NCBI GenBank assembly: GCA_018064855.1
Contig: JAGHUM010000047.1
Span: forward strand, 1 to 64,000
Direction: 5' to 3'
DNA: 64,000 bases
From: Candidatus Physcocola equi
Lineage (GTDB): Bacteria > Bacteroidota > Bacteroidia > Bacteroidales > Paludibacteraceae
The notes beneath the pieces were generated by a model that ran no database searches, was not told where the DNA came from, and was given only the letters and a program-made list of their open reading frames with translations. Shown here in pieces: positions 1 through 15,400 of the stretch (positions within the stretch are counted from its first letter, which is position 1; each line of letters opens with the position of its first letter). Position numbers and translations under genes: made by a program.

Positions 1-135
1 ATTTTTCAGGATGTTTTGAAGTGAATCTGAAAGGAGCAATGGATGCCCATTGTGACTGAAGATTCACTCAAAACAGACGAAAAAGACCTATAAAAAGCCC
101 AAAAGAAGCAGTTCGCAAAAATATAAACAGCTTCT
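1..135. mobile_element. MITE-like element, right end (left end outside window)
   Basis: These bases align without gaps to 56160-56294 with about five mismatches, so they are a second copy of the small element annotated at 56120-56294. The right terminal inverted repeat is at 116-135; its reverse complement begins AGAAGCTGTTTATATTTTTG and matches the left end of the other copy at 17 of 20 positions. The first roughly 40 bp would lie before the window. No coding capacity. It sits about 320 bp before the giant adhesin gene. Confidence 0.7.
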
Positions 136-452
136 TAATGTTTTACCCGAACCTTAATCTTTCTATTAACATTCAATTAATGTTTCATTTGATCGCATCC
201 TTTTGAAAAATTACATTCAAAAAAACTGCTCAAAAGTGTAGATAATACCATATAAAATATTAAATTTGTTACTTGAATAGGGTGTAGAATGCGCTTTTTT
301 AGGGCTTTTAGAGCGCTCAAAGAGAGTGTTATGCTATGCAATATTCTGATTGTGTATTTGTTAGAAAATGAACAAAATAAATTGTTTTTGAAAACTAACA
401 AAATTGCAACTGATTATTATTTTATTTTGTAAACGATAAAAAACTACATATT
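136..452. other. AT-rich leader of the giant adhesin gene
   Basis: No protein gene is supported here. A TAAATTTG at 261-268 fits the Bacteroidetes -7 element, but no TTTG is found at the expected 19-21 bp upstream, so the promoter assignment is weak. A short palindrome (GAGCGCTC, 311-318) lies in an AT-rich setting about 135 bp before the start codon. If 261-268 is the promoter, the 5' leader would be about 180 nt. Confidence 0.35.
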
Positions 453-3400
453 ATGGGGAATAATTCTACTTTTCTTCATTATTTAAGGAATCTTGCTATC
501 GCAGCAGCACTTCTTGTGTTGCCTGCTAATGTTGTGGCACAGACTAATCCTGATGGAAGTACAGATTTGATTGGTACGACTATGAAGGGGTGGAAAGTGT
601 ATTGGGGTGTTTATAATGCTTCAACAAAAACATATAACTGGACTGTCAACGGTTCTCGAGGCGGTCAAGCATCTGGTGCGGAAGGTGTGGATCCTGGAGT
701 GGATAATAAGTACAAACCAGCTGTAGATAGTTGGAAAACTGCTATGGGTGGAGATGGAGATTATCGATTTAGGGTATATCAAACGAGTGGTACAGGAGGA
801 AAATCAAACAATAATGACTGCTTATGGCCTGAATTGGATGTTGTGCCACAAGGGTATGGTTCTTCCATGCGTGTAGGTTCCATGTCAACAACAAATTATA
901 CTCAATCTGCTGAGAATTTTGAGGGTAGTACACATAATGGTGAGAATCCAAAGTACGCTTCTGCAGAGGCTGTTACTTATGATTTATTGGTAACAAAAGA
1001 TAATTCGTTGTTGGTTATTGATTATATGCCATGTTTGGCAAAACCGAATTGTGATGGAGACCATAGTTCTTCTCTTTATGACGCAACAGCTCCAGAGTTT
1101 ACTGTCACCGTTTCTACTCCTGTAACAAATAGTTCAGGTGATGTAATTAGTTATGCAGAAGTAGAATGTGGTGCGGATAAGTATAGAGGTTGTGATTTAG
1201 TGGATACGAAGATTCATAATGTTTTGTACACAGGTCGCGAAATGTATTATTCTCCGTGGGTGAAAAGTGTTTACAATTTAACACCTTATATTGGACAAAC
1301 AGTGCGAATCATGGTAGCTGCTCATGACTGTGTGTGGCATACAACAGTTCATGCTACTAGAGATAAAGATAAAAGAGACTGGGGTAATCATAATCCTGGT
1401 GGTCACTATGGTTATGGATATTTTGCAGCTAAGACATTCCCAAATAAATTAAGTGTTAAATATTGTGCCATTGGAGATCCACTAACAGTTAAAGCTCCTG
1501 AATATTATGATTCGTATGACTGGTATGGTGTGTCTGATGGAATTCGAACAAAAATAGCATCAGGAGGTAAGGGTACAAACGAAAAAGAATGGGATGCAAA
1601 TGATTTCAATTATGATGGTTTAGCTGTTGTGATGAAAGCTAAAGATAAAGATGAAAAATGTGCAGTGACATTGGATACTGTTATTAATCCTTCATCTATT
1701 ACGCCAATAATTGAGTTTACTGCTCAATGTAATAATAAAGTTGTTTTGAGGGATGAATCGGTTTATTCATTAAGCGGGGATAGAAACCTTACGAGAAAAT
1801 GGTATGTGCTTGATAAAAAACATAACACAAAAAATTCTATTGAGGCTTTAAATTCTTATAAATCATTGCCTACAGAAGATTTCAAAGCTCTAGAATCAGA
1901 CCCTATTCATACAATAACGTTTTCTCCAGAAGGTCAATGGGTTGTGCTTGTTGTTACAAACATCAGTGGGTGTGAAGCTAAAGCTGCTGAGTTTATTAGA
2001 CCAAACCCGATTGCTGTATGGTCTAAACCTGATATTAGTGCATGTTTGGGTGATGATGCTCGTTTGGTGATTACTGAAAAACTAAAAGATCCAAATGATC
2101 AGAATTCTTTTGAATATTTAGATTGGAATGGCAGACCAATTCATGACTTGAAAATTCATTTTGTCGACGATCCTGACGCTGATAATGTGTTGGTTCCTGG
2201 ACAATCCCTCACAATGACAATGAATAGGGTTGGTGTTAATTATTTTGACTTTGTTGTTACTGACCAGTTTCACTGTACCTATACAGATCAATTGGTTGTA
2301 AATGTTAATCCAATACCCGATGTGTGGTTCTCTTCTAATATAGATAAGGATTATGATAGAACTTCACCTCGTAAAAGGTTCTTTATTTGTCCAGCTGATG
2401 AGAAGAAAGTTGTTACAGTTACAACTGGTATGGCTGGACTTCAATATTCTTCTTCTCTCGGAGAATCCACCTCGATAACTGCTTCTCCTGAGGGTACTTT
2501 GTTTGTAACTAATCAAATAGATTTTATTAAAGGTAATAATAAATGGATTAAAGCAAAGAATACTGCAACCGGTTGTACTACCACATTGGATTTCGATGTG
2601 GATTATTACGCTGATTCGGTAACTCTTACAGTCCCAAGTCCGGTTTGTCCTTACGAACCTGTTACTGTTGTAGCCAATAATCTGAAAACAGGCACAAGAG
2701 CCGATTGGTGGCTTGGATCAGATGTGGCTCATAAAGAACAAGGTTCTTCATTCACCATTGATTATCCAGTCGCAAAAGTTAATGGAAATGATGAAACTGT
2801 TTATCATGCTTCCGCAACTTCTGAACATTGCGATTATACTTTTAATTTCTCATTTAAACACAAATCTACTCCGAAAGCTAATCTTCATTTCGCAGTGAGT
2901 GGAATTGCAAAAGATGCCGATAATGAAGTAGCCGGTCATACAGATCACTATTATAAGTTACCCGATATTTGTGCTTCTGATATTTTAGTGGTCAATTCTT
3001 CGGTGATTTCTCAAGATGCTAATTCTAGTGTGAAATCTACCAAGTATTCTTGGAGAACCAGTCTTGAAAATGACTGGCATTCTACTGAAGACAAAATACA
3101 GGGTGCATTTAACACTCCATCATTCAGCGTCGATGCTGGTGAGAAAATTTTCATCTATTTAAAGTCTGAACCTTTTGATTCAAGAGGTGACAACCTTTGT
3201 TTGAGTTACGATACTATTGAGGTCTCTGCTTATCCTGAAATTGTGACTGATTTGTTAGTCGATAATTCCACTGTTTTTGGAGATGTGAAAAAGTGTGTCG
3301 ATGATGAATTTGAAATTACAGTCAATCCTCGCTGGATTAACGGGTCTCTTAATACTGATGATTTTGAAATCCATTGGGATGCATCTGCAACTGGCTTGGA

Positions 3401-6400
3401 TAATTCCACTTTGACTTCGTGGACTGCCAAAATTAAGGCCCTTTATGAAGATGCGGAATTTAAACAAGATGCTAAAGGTAATTATGCTACATTTAAATAT
3501 GTAGTAAACAGTATTTCTGAAAAAGGTGGTTGCCGTGTGTCTGGTGAACAAAATGTTTACATCGCCAAACATCCTGAGTTTACTGTTGAAGTTCAACCTG
3601 AAAATCTGTGTGATGGAAAAAATGCAACTCTCGTCGCTACAGATTTGAACATAAATAATACTGAAAAGGAATATAACAATAATAAAGTTTCAACTTGGTA
3701 TTTCCCTCTTAATACTAATTTGACAAAATTCCGATCAATTCCAGCAAATGAAGGCAATTCTGTTGCTTATTCAAATTTGGTCGATAAAACTACTTATCAA
3801 GTAAAAGGTACTTCAACTTTTGGTTGTACTACAATAGTTGATGTTCCTATTAAAAAAGTTGAACAACCAGAGTTTGAGGTTTTGATAAAATTGCCTGGTT
3901 CTACTGATGCTCAAACAATTAGTTTTGATGAATCACTCGTTTCTGAAGGAACTGTTTGTTCTGGTACTAAATATTGTTTGTTGGTAAGAGATAAGAATAA
4001 CTCTTATACTTGTACTGACCCGACTAATGTTACTATTACAAGAAAAACTGGTCCTTTTGAATCTGTAAGTTGGAAGGGAAATGATGTTTCTTCAAGTAAG
4101 CCTCTTACCGGAGAATACAATTATGCTTTTAATGGTGTTAATTCTCTTACTCATATACAATATCCATATTTGACTGCAAGAGATAATGAGGGTAATGATG
4201 AATACTATATTACAATTACCAATCCTTGTGGTTGTACTTTGTCAAAAACCTTCAATGTCAAGGTTGTTAAGGCACCTTCTGTTTCCATCACTTCCCCTAA
4301 AGATTTCGTTTGTAAAGTGGGTGATCCGCTCACTTTGACTGCTAATGTGACCAATAACTCAGGCAAGCCGACTTATAAGTGGTATGCTGAAGCGCTTCAA
4401 ACTGGAGAAACACCTTCTAATCCAAAATCAGAATTACAAACTGCGCAAGTTAAGTTTGAAAATATAAAATATTTGGATTATACAGTGCAAGTGAGTGATG
4501 GTCAGTGCTATGCATCTGCTATTAAGCGCATTTATATGCAGGTTAATCCGGAATTTGATTTTACTACCAATCCAAATTCTTTATGTTCAGGTGATGCTGC
4601 TGTCTCTATGGAGCTGACAATGCGTTCAACCTCAGATAATTCTATTTGGTATTGGCCAGTCAAGGGAAATGGAGATACTTATACTGTTCCTGCAAACAAA
4701 GATGATAACTATGCTGCCAATACAACTTTCTCTGTTAACCCTTCTAATACCTATATCAAGGGTAACAAAGTTTATGTGAAAGGTGGTAATGCTGTTCGTT
4801 TTGGTGGTGAACCTGTTGTTACTTCCGACAAGGAACAATTCTGTTACAGCACTGTAAGTGTTGATGTAAGTAATACTTTGTCTCCAGTTCCTAATGTAGA
4901 ATTGTATAAGGTCGGTTCTCCAGACCCTCTCACAGAATGGACTATTTGTCCTTCAGACGAATATTATTTTAAGGTAAACAACAATTTTACAGATCCAAAT
5001 AACCCTAATCAAAACTATACAATTAGTGTTAAGGATGTTTCTCGTAATTTTGAACCTGTTTCACAGTCTTCTAAAGGAAATGTTGTCAAGGAATTCAGAG
5101 ATAATAATTATAAAGGCGATGATGATTACAACGTAATCACTTATAATTTCTCTATCCTTGCTGATGGTAGTAATAATTGCGTCGGACAATTAACTAAGAA
5201 TATTGTTATTAAAAGACGACCTAATCTTGTTCTTCGTCCTGAAAATTATAGAAAGTTTGAAGATAATACTGCATATTATTGTGTAAACTTCTATTCAAGT
5301 ACCTACGACGATAATTATAATCAAGATAGAAAAGTTGATAATGAAGGTGTAACTTTGTTTGCTGATGTGACAAACAAAGAGGATGATAATACCTATACAT
5401 ATAAGTGGAGTACCAATTCTGATATGTATGGAAATGCAATAGGCACTTCTGCTGAACGCATCAAAGTGGGTTCGGCCCAAACTCCTGAAGTTGGCACATA
5501 TAATGCTGTTGGTACTTATAACCACGATGCCACATATTCTGTTCAAGTTACAGATAAGTATAATTGTCCATCAGAGGTTCAAACCATCAATGTCCATGCC
5601 ATAGATGCGCCTCGTTTCAATCAAGTTGATTTAGGTAATATTTGTGCGAATGGTAATTATACTTATATGGAAAAAGAAGTATTTACCAATATTAACACGA
5701 ATAAACTTAAGGATCAATATTCTTACCACGCATATCATTTCGATAAATCTAAAAAAGATTCTCTTGGTTCAATTATTGGTGAAAGTTCTGACCATATTAG
5801 GGAAGCAGATTTTGGTAGTTGGTATGTTCAATCAAAAACTGAAGCAAAGATTGCCGGTGTAGTTGTTCCTGACTCCTTTACTGCATTAGAACGTCGTAAA
5901 GCTGCGGTTTTCTTTGCACCTGATATTGATACAATTAGATTTATCGTTGTAAAAGAAGATAATGACACGCGTTGTAAGGCGTTCCGTCAGATTGTTTATA
6001 CACCTCATGAATATCCAGATCCAGCGAGTGTTGAGTTTGGTATTTTCATTACAACGGGTGAAACTTCGAACGGAGATTTGCGTCCAATGCCTAAACATGA
6101 AAACAGAACCTCAATTACGTTTAGTGAAATTAATACAGATGATACACATACTGATACATTGGTGTCTGTTTGTCCTGGTGAAAAAATCTTCTTTAAGATC
6201 GCTGATAATACACAATATTCTTCTCATGTGAGAGCTGCAGAGGGTGGTAATACTGACCATCGTGCACATGATGATGGACGTAGTCCGCGTTATACTAATC
6301 CAAGTTGGCAGCAATATCGTACATATGTTGAATCAACTGCAGGTAACGGTGGTTGGTATGGTTGGTTTGCTCGTGGAGGATTTTCAGATAATACTGCTTT

Positions 6401-9400
6401 CTCTGAATATGCTAAGACTTTGACTAGTCATACGTCTTTCAGACTTTTGGTTGAAAATTCAAACTGGGCTTATTGTCGTACGACTTCTCCACTTTTCTAT
6501 ATTGCTGTTGATAGTTCTCCTCGTATTACTTATTTGTATAAGGATGCATGTTATTTGCCTCGTACAAATAAAGATGAGGTTCGCACACCTGATGCAACTA
6601 TTGCATTTAAAGCAATTTCTACTGCTAATTTTGAAGGCGCAGTTCACCATTGGGCTTGGTATGATGGTGAAAATAAGATTCAAATAGGTGAAAATACTGA
6701 TGAATTGTCTATTCATAATCCTGATGTGACTCTTCCTTGGGCGGTTGGCGCTGTCAATCAAGCAAAGAATTATTATATTCGTGATGCGGTTGAAGGTCGT
6801 TGCCCAAGTGTGGATACCAAAGTGACTGCTTATATTTATCAAAACCCTGAATTCTCAATTGATGTTGACAAGTCGGTTGTTTGTATGGGTGATGAAATAA
6901 CCTATAAGGTTACCCAGGACTATAATGTGGCTAGAGGTACTTGGCAGTATTACCATAAGACTGACAATCCTGTTACACCAAACCAAGGTCATGAAAAATA
7001 TATGTATAATGATTTGGCGCAACGCAATTATGATCCTGATTGGATTGTTGGTACTCCTCACTTTTATCGTAATAATCATAAAGTGTTAAAGGGTAACGAC
7101 ACTATTCATATCACTGCAGACTATGCTATGCGTGCGCAAACATTCCGTTCGCAAACTGGTACTGAGTATTGTTATACCACCCATAGTAAACCTGTATTTG
7201 GTTTGAATATTCCAACTCCTCGCGTACGCCTTAGAACTGTTGAAGATAATGGTTTATATTTACAAGATGAGGTAATTCAGACCATTCAACTTACATCGAC
7301 TAACAGGGATAGTGCTGGTACTCGTTTGATTTGTCCAGACCAAAAATACATATATGAGTTTAGTAATTTGAATCCTGATATTGTTGACAATTTCACTTCA
7401 GTTACCACTCAGTATATTATTAAAGATCTCAATGAGGATGATGTTTATCGTTCAAATCCGCTTCGCTCTGATCTTACATTCAAGGATGTTGAAGAAAAAA
7501 CTGCTGATAAACATCAATACCGCTTCTATGCCATTACAAATGGTACTAATAAAGGCTGTGTCTCTGATTCTATTGTATTTACATTGCCAGTGGCTCAGGA
7601 TCCAACTGTTTCTATTGCAAATGTTCCTGGGGTATGTGCGGGTGATCCTTCTGAACAAGTTAGATTGACTGCAAGTGCAACCAATGGTCGTAGTTTTACA
7701 TATCAGTGGTATAAGACTGAAATCTCGGATCCGTTTAAGGATGGTTATGTTACAACAGAGTCAAGTAAAACGGTTTATCCTAATGGCTCATCGACTGACC
7801 CTTACGTTCGTGGAAAAGTTACTTATTGGGTGAAGGCTTTCAATGAGTCGCTTTGTCCTGCTACTGCATCAGTTGATGTGGAACGTTATCCACTTCCTAA
7901 ATTTAAGGCTTCTGTGCTTTCTGATAATGTATGTGAGAATTCAACCGTTCAAGTAAAATTAGAAAAGAAGACCACAGAAGAAACTTATTATACGGATGAT
8001 GAGTTCACTTACTCATATACTGGAGGTATTGCTATAGGTAGATCGGCATCTCCTGTAACAACTGATGATATTGCTGTAGGCACTGGTATCTCGGGTTTGT
8101 CTTTCACTGCAAGTGTGGAAGCAAATGACAGATTGACTTGTACGAGTGATGTGACGGTTGATATTCCTGCTAATAAGTTACCTAATCCTTCAGTCATAAT
8201 AATGGCAGATAAACAAGGTAATGGTACTTATGTTGAGATTCCTAATGGATCAAATCTTTGTCCAGACTATAAGTTTAAATTAGTGATGAAAAACAATACA
8301 GTTGCTGATAATAACAATTGTAGGCTCGATAATTACACCATCACTTCTGATACTTATGATTTGACGCGAACAGAGGCTTATCAAAATACTTATGGAGAAG
8401 AAACTACTTCTGAAGTATTTACCATGACCAATGCAATTCATACATTTAAGATTGTAGATGCGTTGGATTGCGGTTGTTCTTCTGAACCTGTTTTCGTAAC
8501 TATAAATCCAGGCACTAAGCCTTCTATTTCAATTATTGGTGATAATGATTTCTGTCAAGGTTCTTCTGCACCAATTACTTTGAAGGCTGTGATGAGCGGT
8601 GCTACACCAAATGCAGAAGGTGCATGGAAATGGACCAAGGGTGCATCTCAACTTGCAACTACTTCTACTTATCAGTTTACTCCTACTGAGACTGGTACTT
8701 ATAAAGTTGTTGGTATCTCTGAAGATTTCTGTAAGGATGAGAAAACACATACTGTTACTGCTAAGACACGTCCAGTTATCAATGTCGCAACTATTCCTGC
8801 TGTATGTAACGGTGCACAGGCTGATTTGTCTGTGACTTTGGTGAATTCTCCGTCTGTTAATGTTGACAATGATGGTTACAAGTGGGAATTTGCTACAGGT
8901 GAGGTTTATTCAGGTCAAAATATTCAGCATCCTATTTCTTCTGATGCTGTTGGTACCGTTACAGCAACTGCTGATAATGGTTGTGTTTCAGATGTGAAAA
9001 ATGTCAATGTCACTTTGGCTAATACTCCTGTTCCTGAATTGCAATTCTTTAGTAAAGCTCACCCTTCTGGTTTTAATCCAAATGTAGTTTCTTTGTGTAA
9101 GGATGATATATTCTATCCTGTCATTAAGAATGCTAATGCCCAGCTTTCTATTTGCTCTACTGACGAAGTATTCATCTGGCCTGCAAATTCTGAAAAACCA
9201 ACCAATGGTCATAAAGTTACAGCTGGTGATAAGGTGAATGAAAACGGAGCATTAAGTTGGACTATGGGTGAACAAAGTATGTTGTTCAACTATCAGATTA
9301 AAACCGCTTGCGGTTGTGAAACTGAAGTTTTGAACTTCTCTGTTTCGCCTTCTTCTGCTCCAATAGTTTCTATTATTGCATCGAAAGAAGATTTCTGTTC

Positions 9401-12400
9401 GAATGCTGTAACTGATCCTTCTCATAAAATTACGCTTACTGCGAAACCTGACGGCATGACTTATGAATGGTTGGCTCCAATTCCGACTGATGATAATGAA
9501 GAGCAGCAGCAGATTGTTTCGCCTCAAGCTACTACCACTTACTCGGTTCGTGCTAAGAATGGTGCAGGTTGTTGGTCGGAATATGTGACTAAAACTATTA
9601 CTTCGAATCCTGTTCCTACTGTTTCTATCACAGTTCCAGAAAAACAGTGTTTGGGTTCTTCTGTTGAAGCCGAAGCTCTTGTTAATGTTCCTGATGGTTC
9701 TACCATTTCAAATGTTTTGTGGACTCCTGCGAATGCTGTTTCAACTACTGCCGACAAGTATAAGGTTTCTGCTTTGATCAATGCCGATACTGATTTCCAA
9801 GTTGAATTGATTGATAATCATGGTTGTCATGTTCAGTCTGATATTCAAACTGTAACAGCTTTGGATAAACCGGTTGTTGAACCAAAATTCTATTACTTGG
9901 ATGGGGCAAATCCTGTTTCTTTTGATCCTTCTGTTGATCTTCTTTGTCAGGGTACTCAATTCTTTGTTGAATTCCAAAATACTGGTGACCAATGTTCGTA
10001 TGATACGTTCTATGTTTCTTCGAATGGTGTAACCGATAAGTATTCGATTTATGGTGGCGGTATAGCCAACGCTCAAGGTACTGTTAAGAAATATACTGTA
10101 AATGGCGGTGCTGTCTATACTTATTATTCTAAAACCGATTGTGGTTGCACTTCTGATAATGGTCAATTCCAAATTAAGGTCGCTCCTATGCCAAATGTCA
10201 CTATTTCAGGTGACGGATTTGGAGATAAAGGTCGTTTCTATTGCGAAGGTGCTACTGGCAAAATTACTTTGACCGCCACTTCTACTGTTGCTGGTTCTAC
10301 CTTCAAATGGGCTAATCCTATTTCGCCAGTAGATGCGAACAACGCTCAGGTTCAAGTGGATAAGATGCGCGGTACTTATCGTGTGACTGCCTCGTCTAAT
10401 GGTTGTAATGTGACTGAATCTATTGTGATTGAACAGGAAGATCGTCCTACAGTTTCTATCGCACCTGTTGATCCAGTTTGTGAAAATTCTCCTGCTACGC
10501 TTACAGCTACAGGAAGTGATGCTGTTACTCACATGGTTTGGAGTACAGGTGAATCCAATGTCACTGAGATTTATCCTATCATTTCTGCCGACGAACAGTT
10601 CTCTGTTATTGGTTATTCTTCTAACGAATGTCCTTCATTGCCAGCTGTTGTTGATGTGAAGATGGCGAAACGTCCAGTTGTTGATGTTGAACTTTGGGCA
10701 AATGCCGGCGGACTTGGTTTTGGTAAGGTTGATGAAGGTACTAAGCTTTGTCCTGGTACTGCCTACTATTTGGTTCTGAAGAATACTACAGCAGATTATT
10801 CTGTTTGTGATGGCGAATCTTACACCTATACAGTTAATGGTGCTGTTGAAACCGTCGTAAAACCTTCTACGGGTTATGCGAAGACCAAAACTTATATTAT
10901 CAAGGGTGATGAATCATTCTCGATTAAAGCAAAATCGTCGCCTTGTGATTGTGAATCATTGGCTAAACAGTATATTGTCAGAATGGCTGGAAAGCCTTCG
11001 ATCTCAATTGAAGGTCCTACTGAATTCTGTTTGAATACTTCTGCTAAGGTTGATTTGAAAGTAACTGTTGAAGATGGCGTTGATGTGGTTTGGTCTCCTT
11101 GCTTCACCAACGATAGAACAAATAAGATACAGTCTTTCTATCCTTATGCACAGAATGTAATGACTCCTACTGAGTTTACGGTAATTGCCAAGGTTTCTTC
11201 TACCGGATGTCGTGATACAATCACTCATACTATTTCACCTATTGAAATTCCGGTTATTACTTTGCAGCCTGATGAATCAACTATTTGTGCTGACTCTAAG
11301 GCAAATGTGACTGCTGTTCCAGAAAACAACTCATTGGCAATTTTGAATTATGAATGGTTCAATGCAGCTAATGATGAACCACTCCCTGGCAACTCTGATG
11401 TCTTTAATCAGGTGTTGACTCAATCTATGCGTATTAAAGCAATAGCTAATGCTGTCAATGGTTGTTCTTCTAATCCTGTTGAAGCAACAATTACTGTTGC
11501 AGAAAAACCTGCTTTGTCTGTTGTTTGGAAACGCAAGTCTGACAACTTAGCATTCAATCCAACTACAGCTAAGATTTGTCCTAATGATGAATTCTATCCA
11601 GTATTGAAGAATGAGAATTCAGATGCGACTGTCTGTCCTTCTGAAAAATTCCAGATCTGGTGGGATGGTGCAACCGCAACTGATACAATTAATATTGTAA
11701 AAACTGCTGAAAATTCAGCAAATGAAAATGGTCAATATACTCTTTCTTTGCAGAATTCTTCTAAGACGTTCTTCTACAAAGTGACTACTTCTTGTGGTTG
11801 TGTCGGTACTGGACGTCAGGTTATTTCTTACTCTCAACCTCCGGTTGTTGAAATCAATGGTACTCCTTCTTTCTGTATCAACGCTCCTGAAGAAATTGAG
11901 TTGACTGCTTCTCCAATTTCTGGCTCTAATCTGACTTATGAATGGGGTAATACCGTTCCTTCTGCCCAGAAGAACAATGCCACCGTTACTGTTAAACCGC
12001 TTAGCACTACTTCTTATTCTGTAGTTGGTATTTCGCAAGACAAGTGCCGTTCTGCGGCTGCTACTTATACAGTATCTGCTAAGGATGCTCCTTCACTTGT
12101 GATTGAACCTGAAAAGGATGCCGTTTGTGCAGGATCTAACGTGGTGGTTAATGCTATTCCTACTCTTCCTGCTAATACAGCAATTCGTTCTGTAACTTGG
12201 AACCCTACTTCAACTATAATGTCTAACTCTGCTATTGAATATCAGGTGGATGAAGACATTACAGTAAAAGCAACAATTGTCGCTGATAATGAATGTAGCG
12301 CTGTTTCTAACCAAATTAAGGTTGAAGCTATTTCTAAGCCTAAACCTAAGGTTACACTCCGTTATTTTGATGGACCTAAGAAAGGACAGGTTATTCCTGA

Positions 12401-15400
12401 AGGTACTGAACTCTGTTTAGGTACGCTCTTCTATCCTGAGTTTACAAATGAGGTTCCAGAAAACAAATGTGACTTTGAATATTACTTTATCAAACGTGGT
12501 GATGAGGTTAATGACAAACTCACTGTTGCAGCAGGCTCACCTGGTAACCAAAATGGCGAACAAGTGCATTATGAGGTTAAGGGTAATGCTACCTACAATT
12601 TCTATTCAGAAAACAGTTGTGGATGCGAAAGCGAAAGACCAATGGGTACTTTCTCTGTTATTGCTGCAGCTAAACCGAATGTATCAATCGTTTCTTCAGG
12701 TTTGAAGGGTTCAGCTCTTAATCAGTATTGTGCTGGATCTATAGATGAAGTTTCGCTTACTGCTCGTTCTACTGTTTCTGGTTCTACTTTCGTTTGGGAT
12801 TCTCCAGTTGAGGCTTCTCAAAACACTAAAGCGGAAATCACAATTGTTCCTTCTGCTATTACTTACCGTGTAACTGGAACCACTCCAGACGGTTGTGAAA
12901 ATACTGCAGAATTCACTCTTGAAGAGTTGCCTCGACCTAATGTTTGGATCGATGGTGATGCTCAGGCTTGTTCTGGTTCTCGTGCAACTTTGAACGCTAA
13001 TGGTTCTGCAGATGTGAGAAGCTTCACTTGGAGCACTGGTTCTCACGACGTTCAGATTAAGGAACTTATTACAAGCGATATGACCTTTACTCTTAAGGGT
13101 ATCTCTGTTGACGGTTGCGAATCTGAAGTCTCTGCACCTTGGGAGGTTGTTGCTGTTGAAAATCCGGTTATCGAATTTGAATACTCAGGTATCAATGGTC
13201 AACCTAATGTCTGCGAAGGTCAGGATCTCTTGATTACTGCTACTGCTGGTAACGCTTCGGCTGTCTTTACTTGGTACGCTGATCCTGCTCATACCACTCC
13301 TTTGGTGGATAATGGTACTGATATCCGTATCGATAACGGCTTCTTGACCGTTTCTCCTCAGACAAATGTTCCTACTAACTACTATGTAGGCGTTGAACTC
13401 AACGGATGTACTGCTAAACGTGTTACTACCGTGAAGGCATTCCCTAATCCGAAGTTCAACTACACAGGTAAGACAACCCTCTGCGAAGGTGAGACTCTCA
13501 ATATGAGCATCATCAATCCTGAAACAACTACAGAGTATTTCTGGGATCATGCTTCTACTTCTGATGTTTCTTATAAACAGGAAAGCGTAACGAAGGAACT
13601 CAAGTCGGTTCACATCGTCGCTGTTGACAACAATACTTGTCGTGCAGAAAAGGATGTAACAATCAACGTCAACGTTTCTCCAAACGTAACAGTTGGTGCT
13701 AAAGACAATGTCACCGCTGTTTGTCCTAAGGGCGCTACTAAACTCGGCGCTGCCGGTGCTGACTCTTATACCTGGTATAAAGGCAACGACCGCACTACCG
13801 TTCTCGCTAAGGCTGATTCGTTCATGACTCCTGCGTTGCTTGAACCTACCACTTATTGGGTAATCGGTAGAAATACCGCTACAACTTGTGTGGATTCACA
13901 ATTCGTTGAAATCTCAATCAAGTCTGTTCCAAGCATCGAACTCCAAACTCCACACGCTGCTGGTGTGGATGGCGCTCCTGATACAGTTAAGTTCTGTAAG
14001 GGTGATATGGCGAACCTCATCTTCAACCAGGATTGCTCGAACTACTGGTGGAGTGGTATCGCTGAAACCGACGATCAATATCACAAGAACAACGTATTGC
14101 TCTCTCCTGACTACGATAAGACTTACACCATCTATGGTGAAAACGATGACAAGTGTCAGGCAAGTAAGGCTGTGAGATTGATCCCTATGGCTCGCCCAGT
14201 TCTTGAAGTCTTGTCTTCTTCTCCTACAAACGGCGTTTGTAACGGTAAGAATATCACCATCATTGCTAAGGTGAATGGCTCTAAGACTACTGTTGACGGC
14301 GTTTCTTACTCATGGGATGATGATCCGGTTGAATCTGAAGCTCAGCATACAGTGACAATCACAAACAACCAGAATTTCAACGTGACTGTTACTGATAAAT
14401 CTTCTGAATGCTACACCAAGGGTAACTTGCTCATCGAAGCATATCCTATCCCTCAGGTGCAGATCGCTTCAGATCTCAGAACTGTATGTTTGGACTCTAT
14501 GGTTAACCTCGTAGCTAACCCTACAGGCGGTAGTGCTCCTTACACTTATAAGTGGAATCGTTCTTCTGACGATACATTTAATCCAACAAGCCAGGAAATA
14601 AGCGCTAGAATCAAGTCGCTCGATGGTGAAACCTTCACCGTTGTTGCAATCGACGGACGTTCTTGTATGTCTTCTCCAGACCAGAAAGAAGTGTTCGTTC
14701 AGAAACGTCCTGAAATTAAAAACTTGGCTCAGCTCACTTTCTGTGAAGGCGAAAACCGCGACTCTGTTCGTGTCAACCTCCAGGGTGCTCAGCAATATCT
14801 CGTTACCAACAATGGTAATGAATGGTCAACTCAAAACGAACACGTTTTGTATTACACAAGTGCCGGTGAAAAACCTGTTACTGTAATCGGTCGTGATAAG
14901 TTGATTGACGCTACCGACAGATATTGCCAGTCTGAACCGCTCAACTTCGTTGCTAATGTGGCTCGTGCTCCTAAGGCGGAAATCGTTTCTATCGGTGATG
15001 TGAACGGTGTCTGCTCGGGTGGTAAGATCAGCTTGAAGGTTAATACCACTCAGGCTTCTGCTGCCGGTTACAAGTACGAATGGACAAGTGACAAGACCAA
15101 CAACAATACCGATTCTTATACAGAAGACGCCCTTACTCAGGCTCGTAACTTCGAAGTTACTGTGACTGACTTGGCTACTAACTGTACTACTCGTGTTAGC
15201 AAGTTTATCGATATCTACGATATTCCAATCGCTAACATCTCTCAGGATTACAACATCGTTTGTCAAGACTCTATTGTTACTCTCCAGGCTTCTGCTGTAA
15301 GTAACACTACTAACCAGTTTACTTGGAGCTGGACCCGCAAGAGCGATCCAACTTATCATTCAAACGATCGCGTAATTCGTCCAACCGTTGAATTGGGTGG

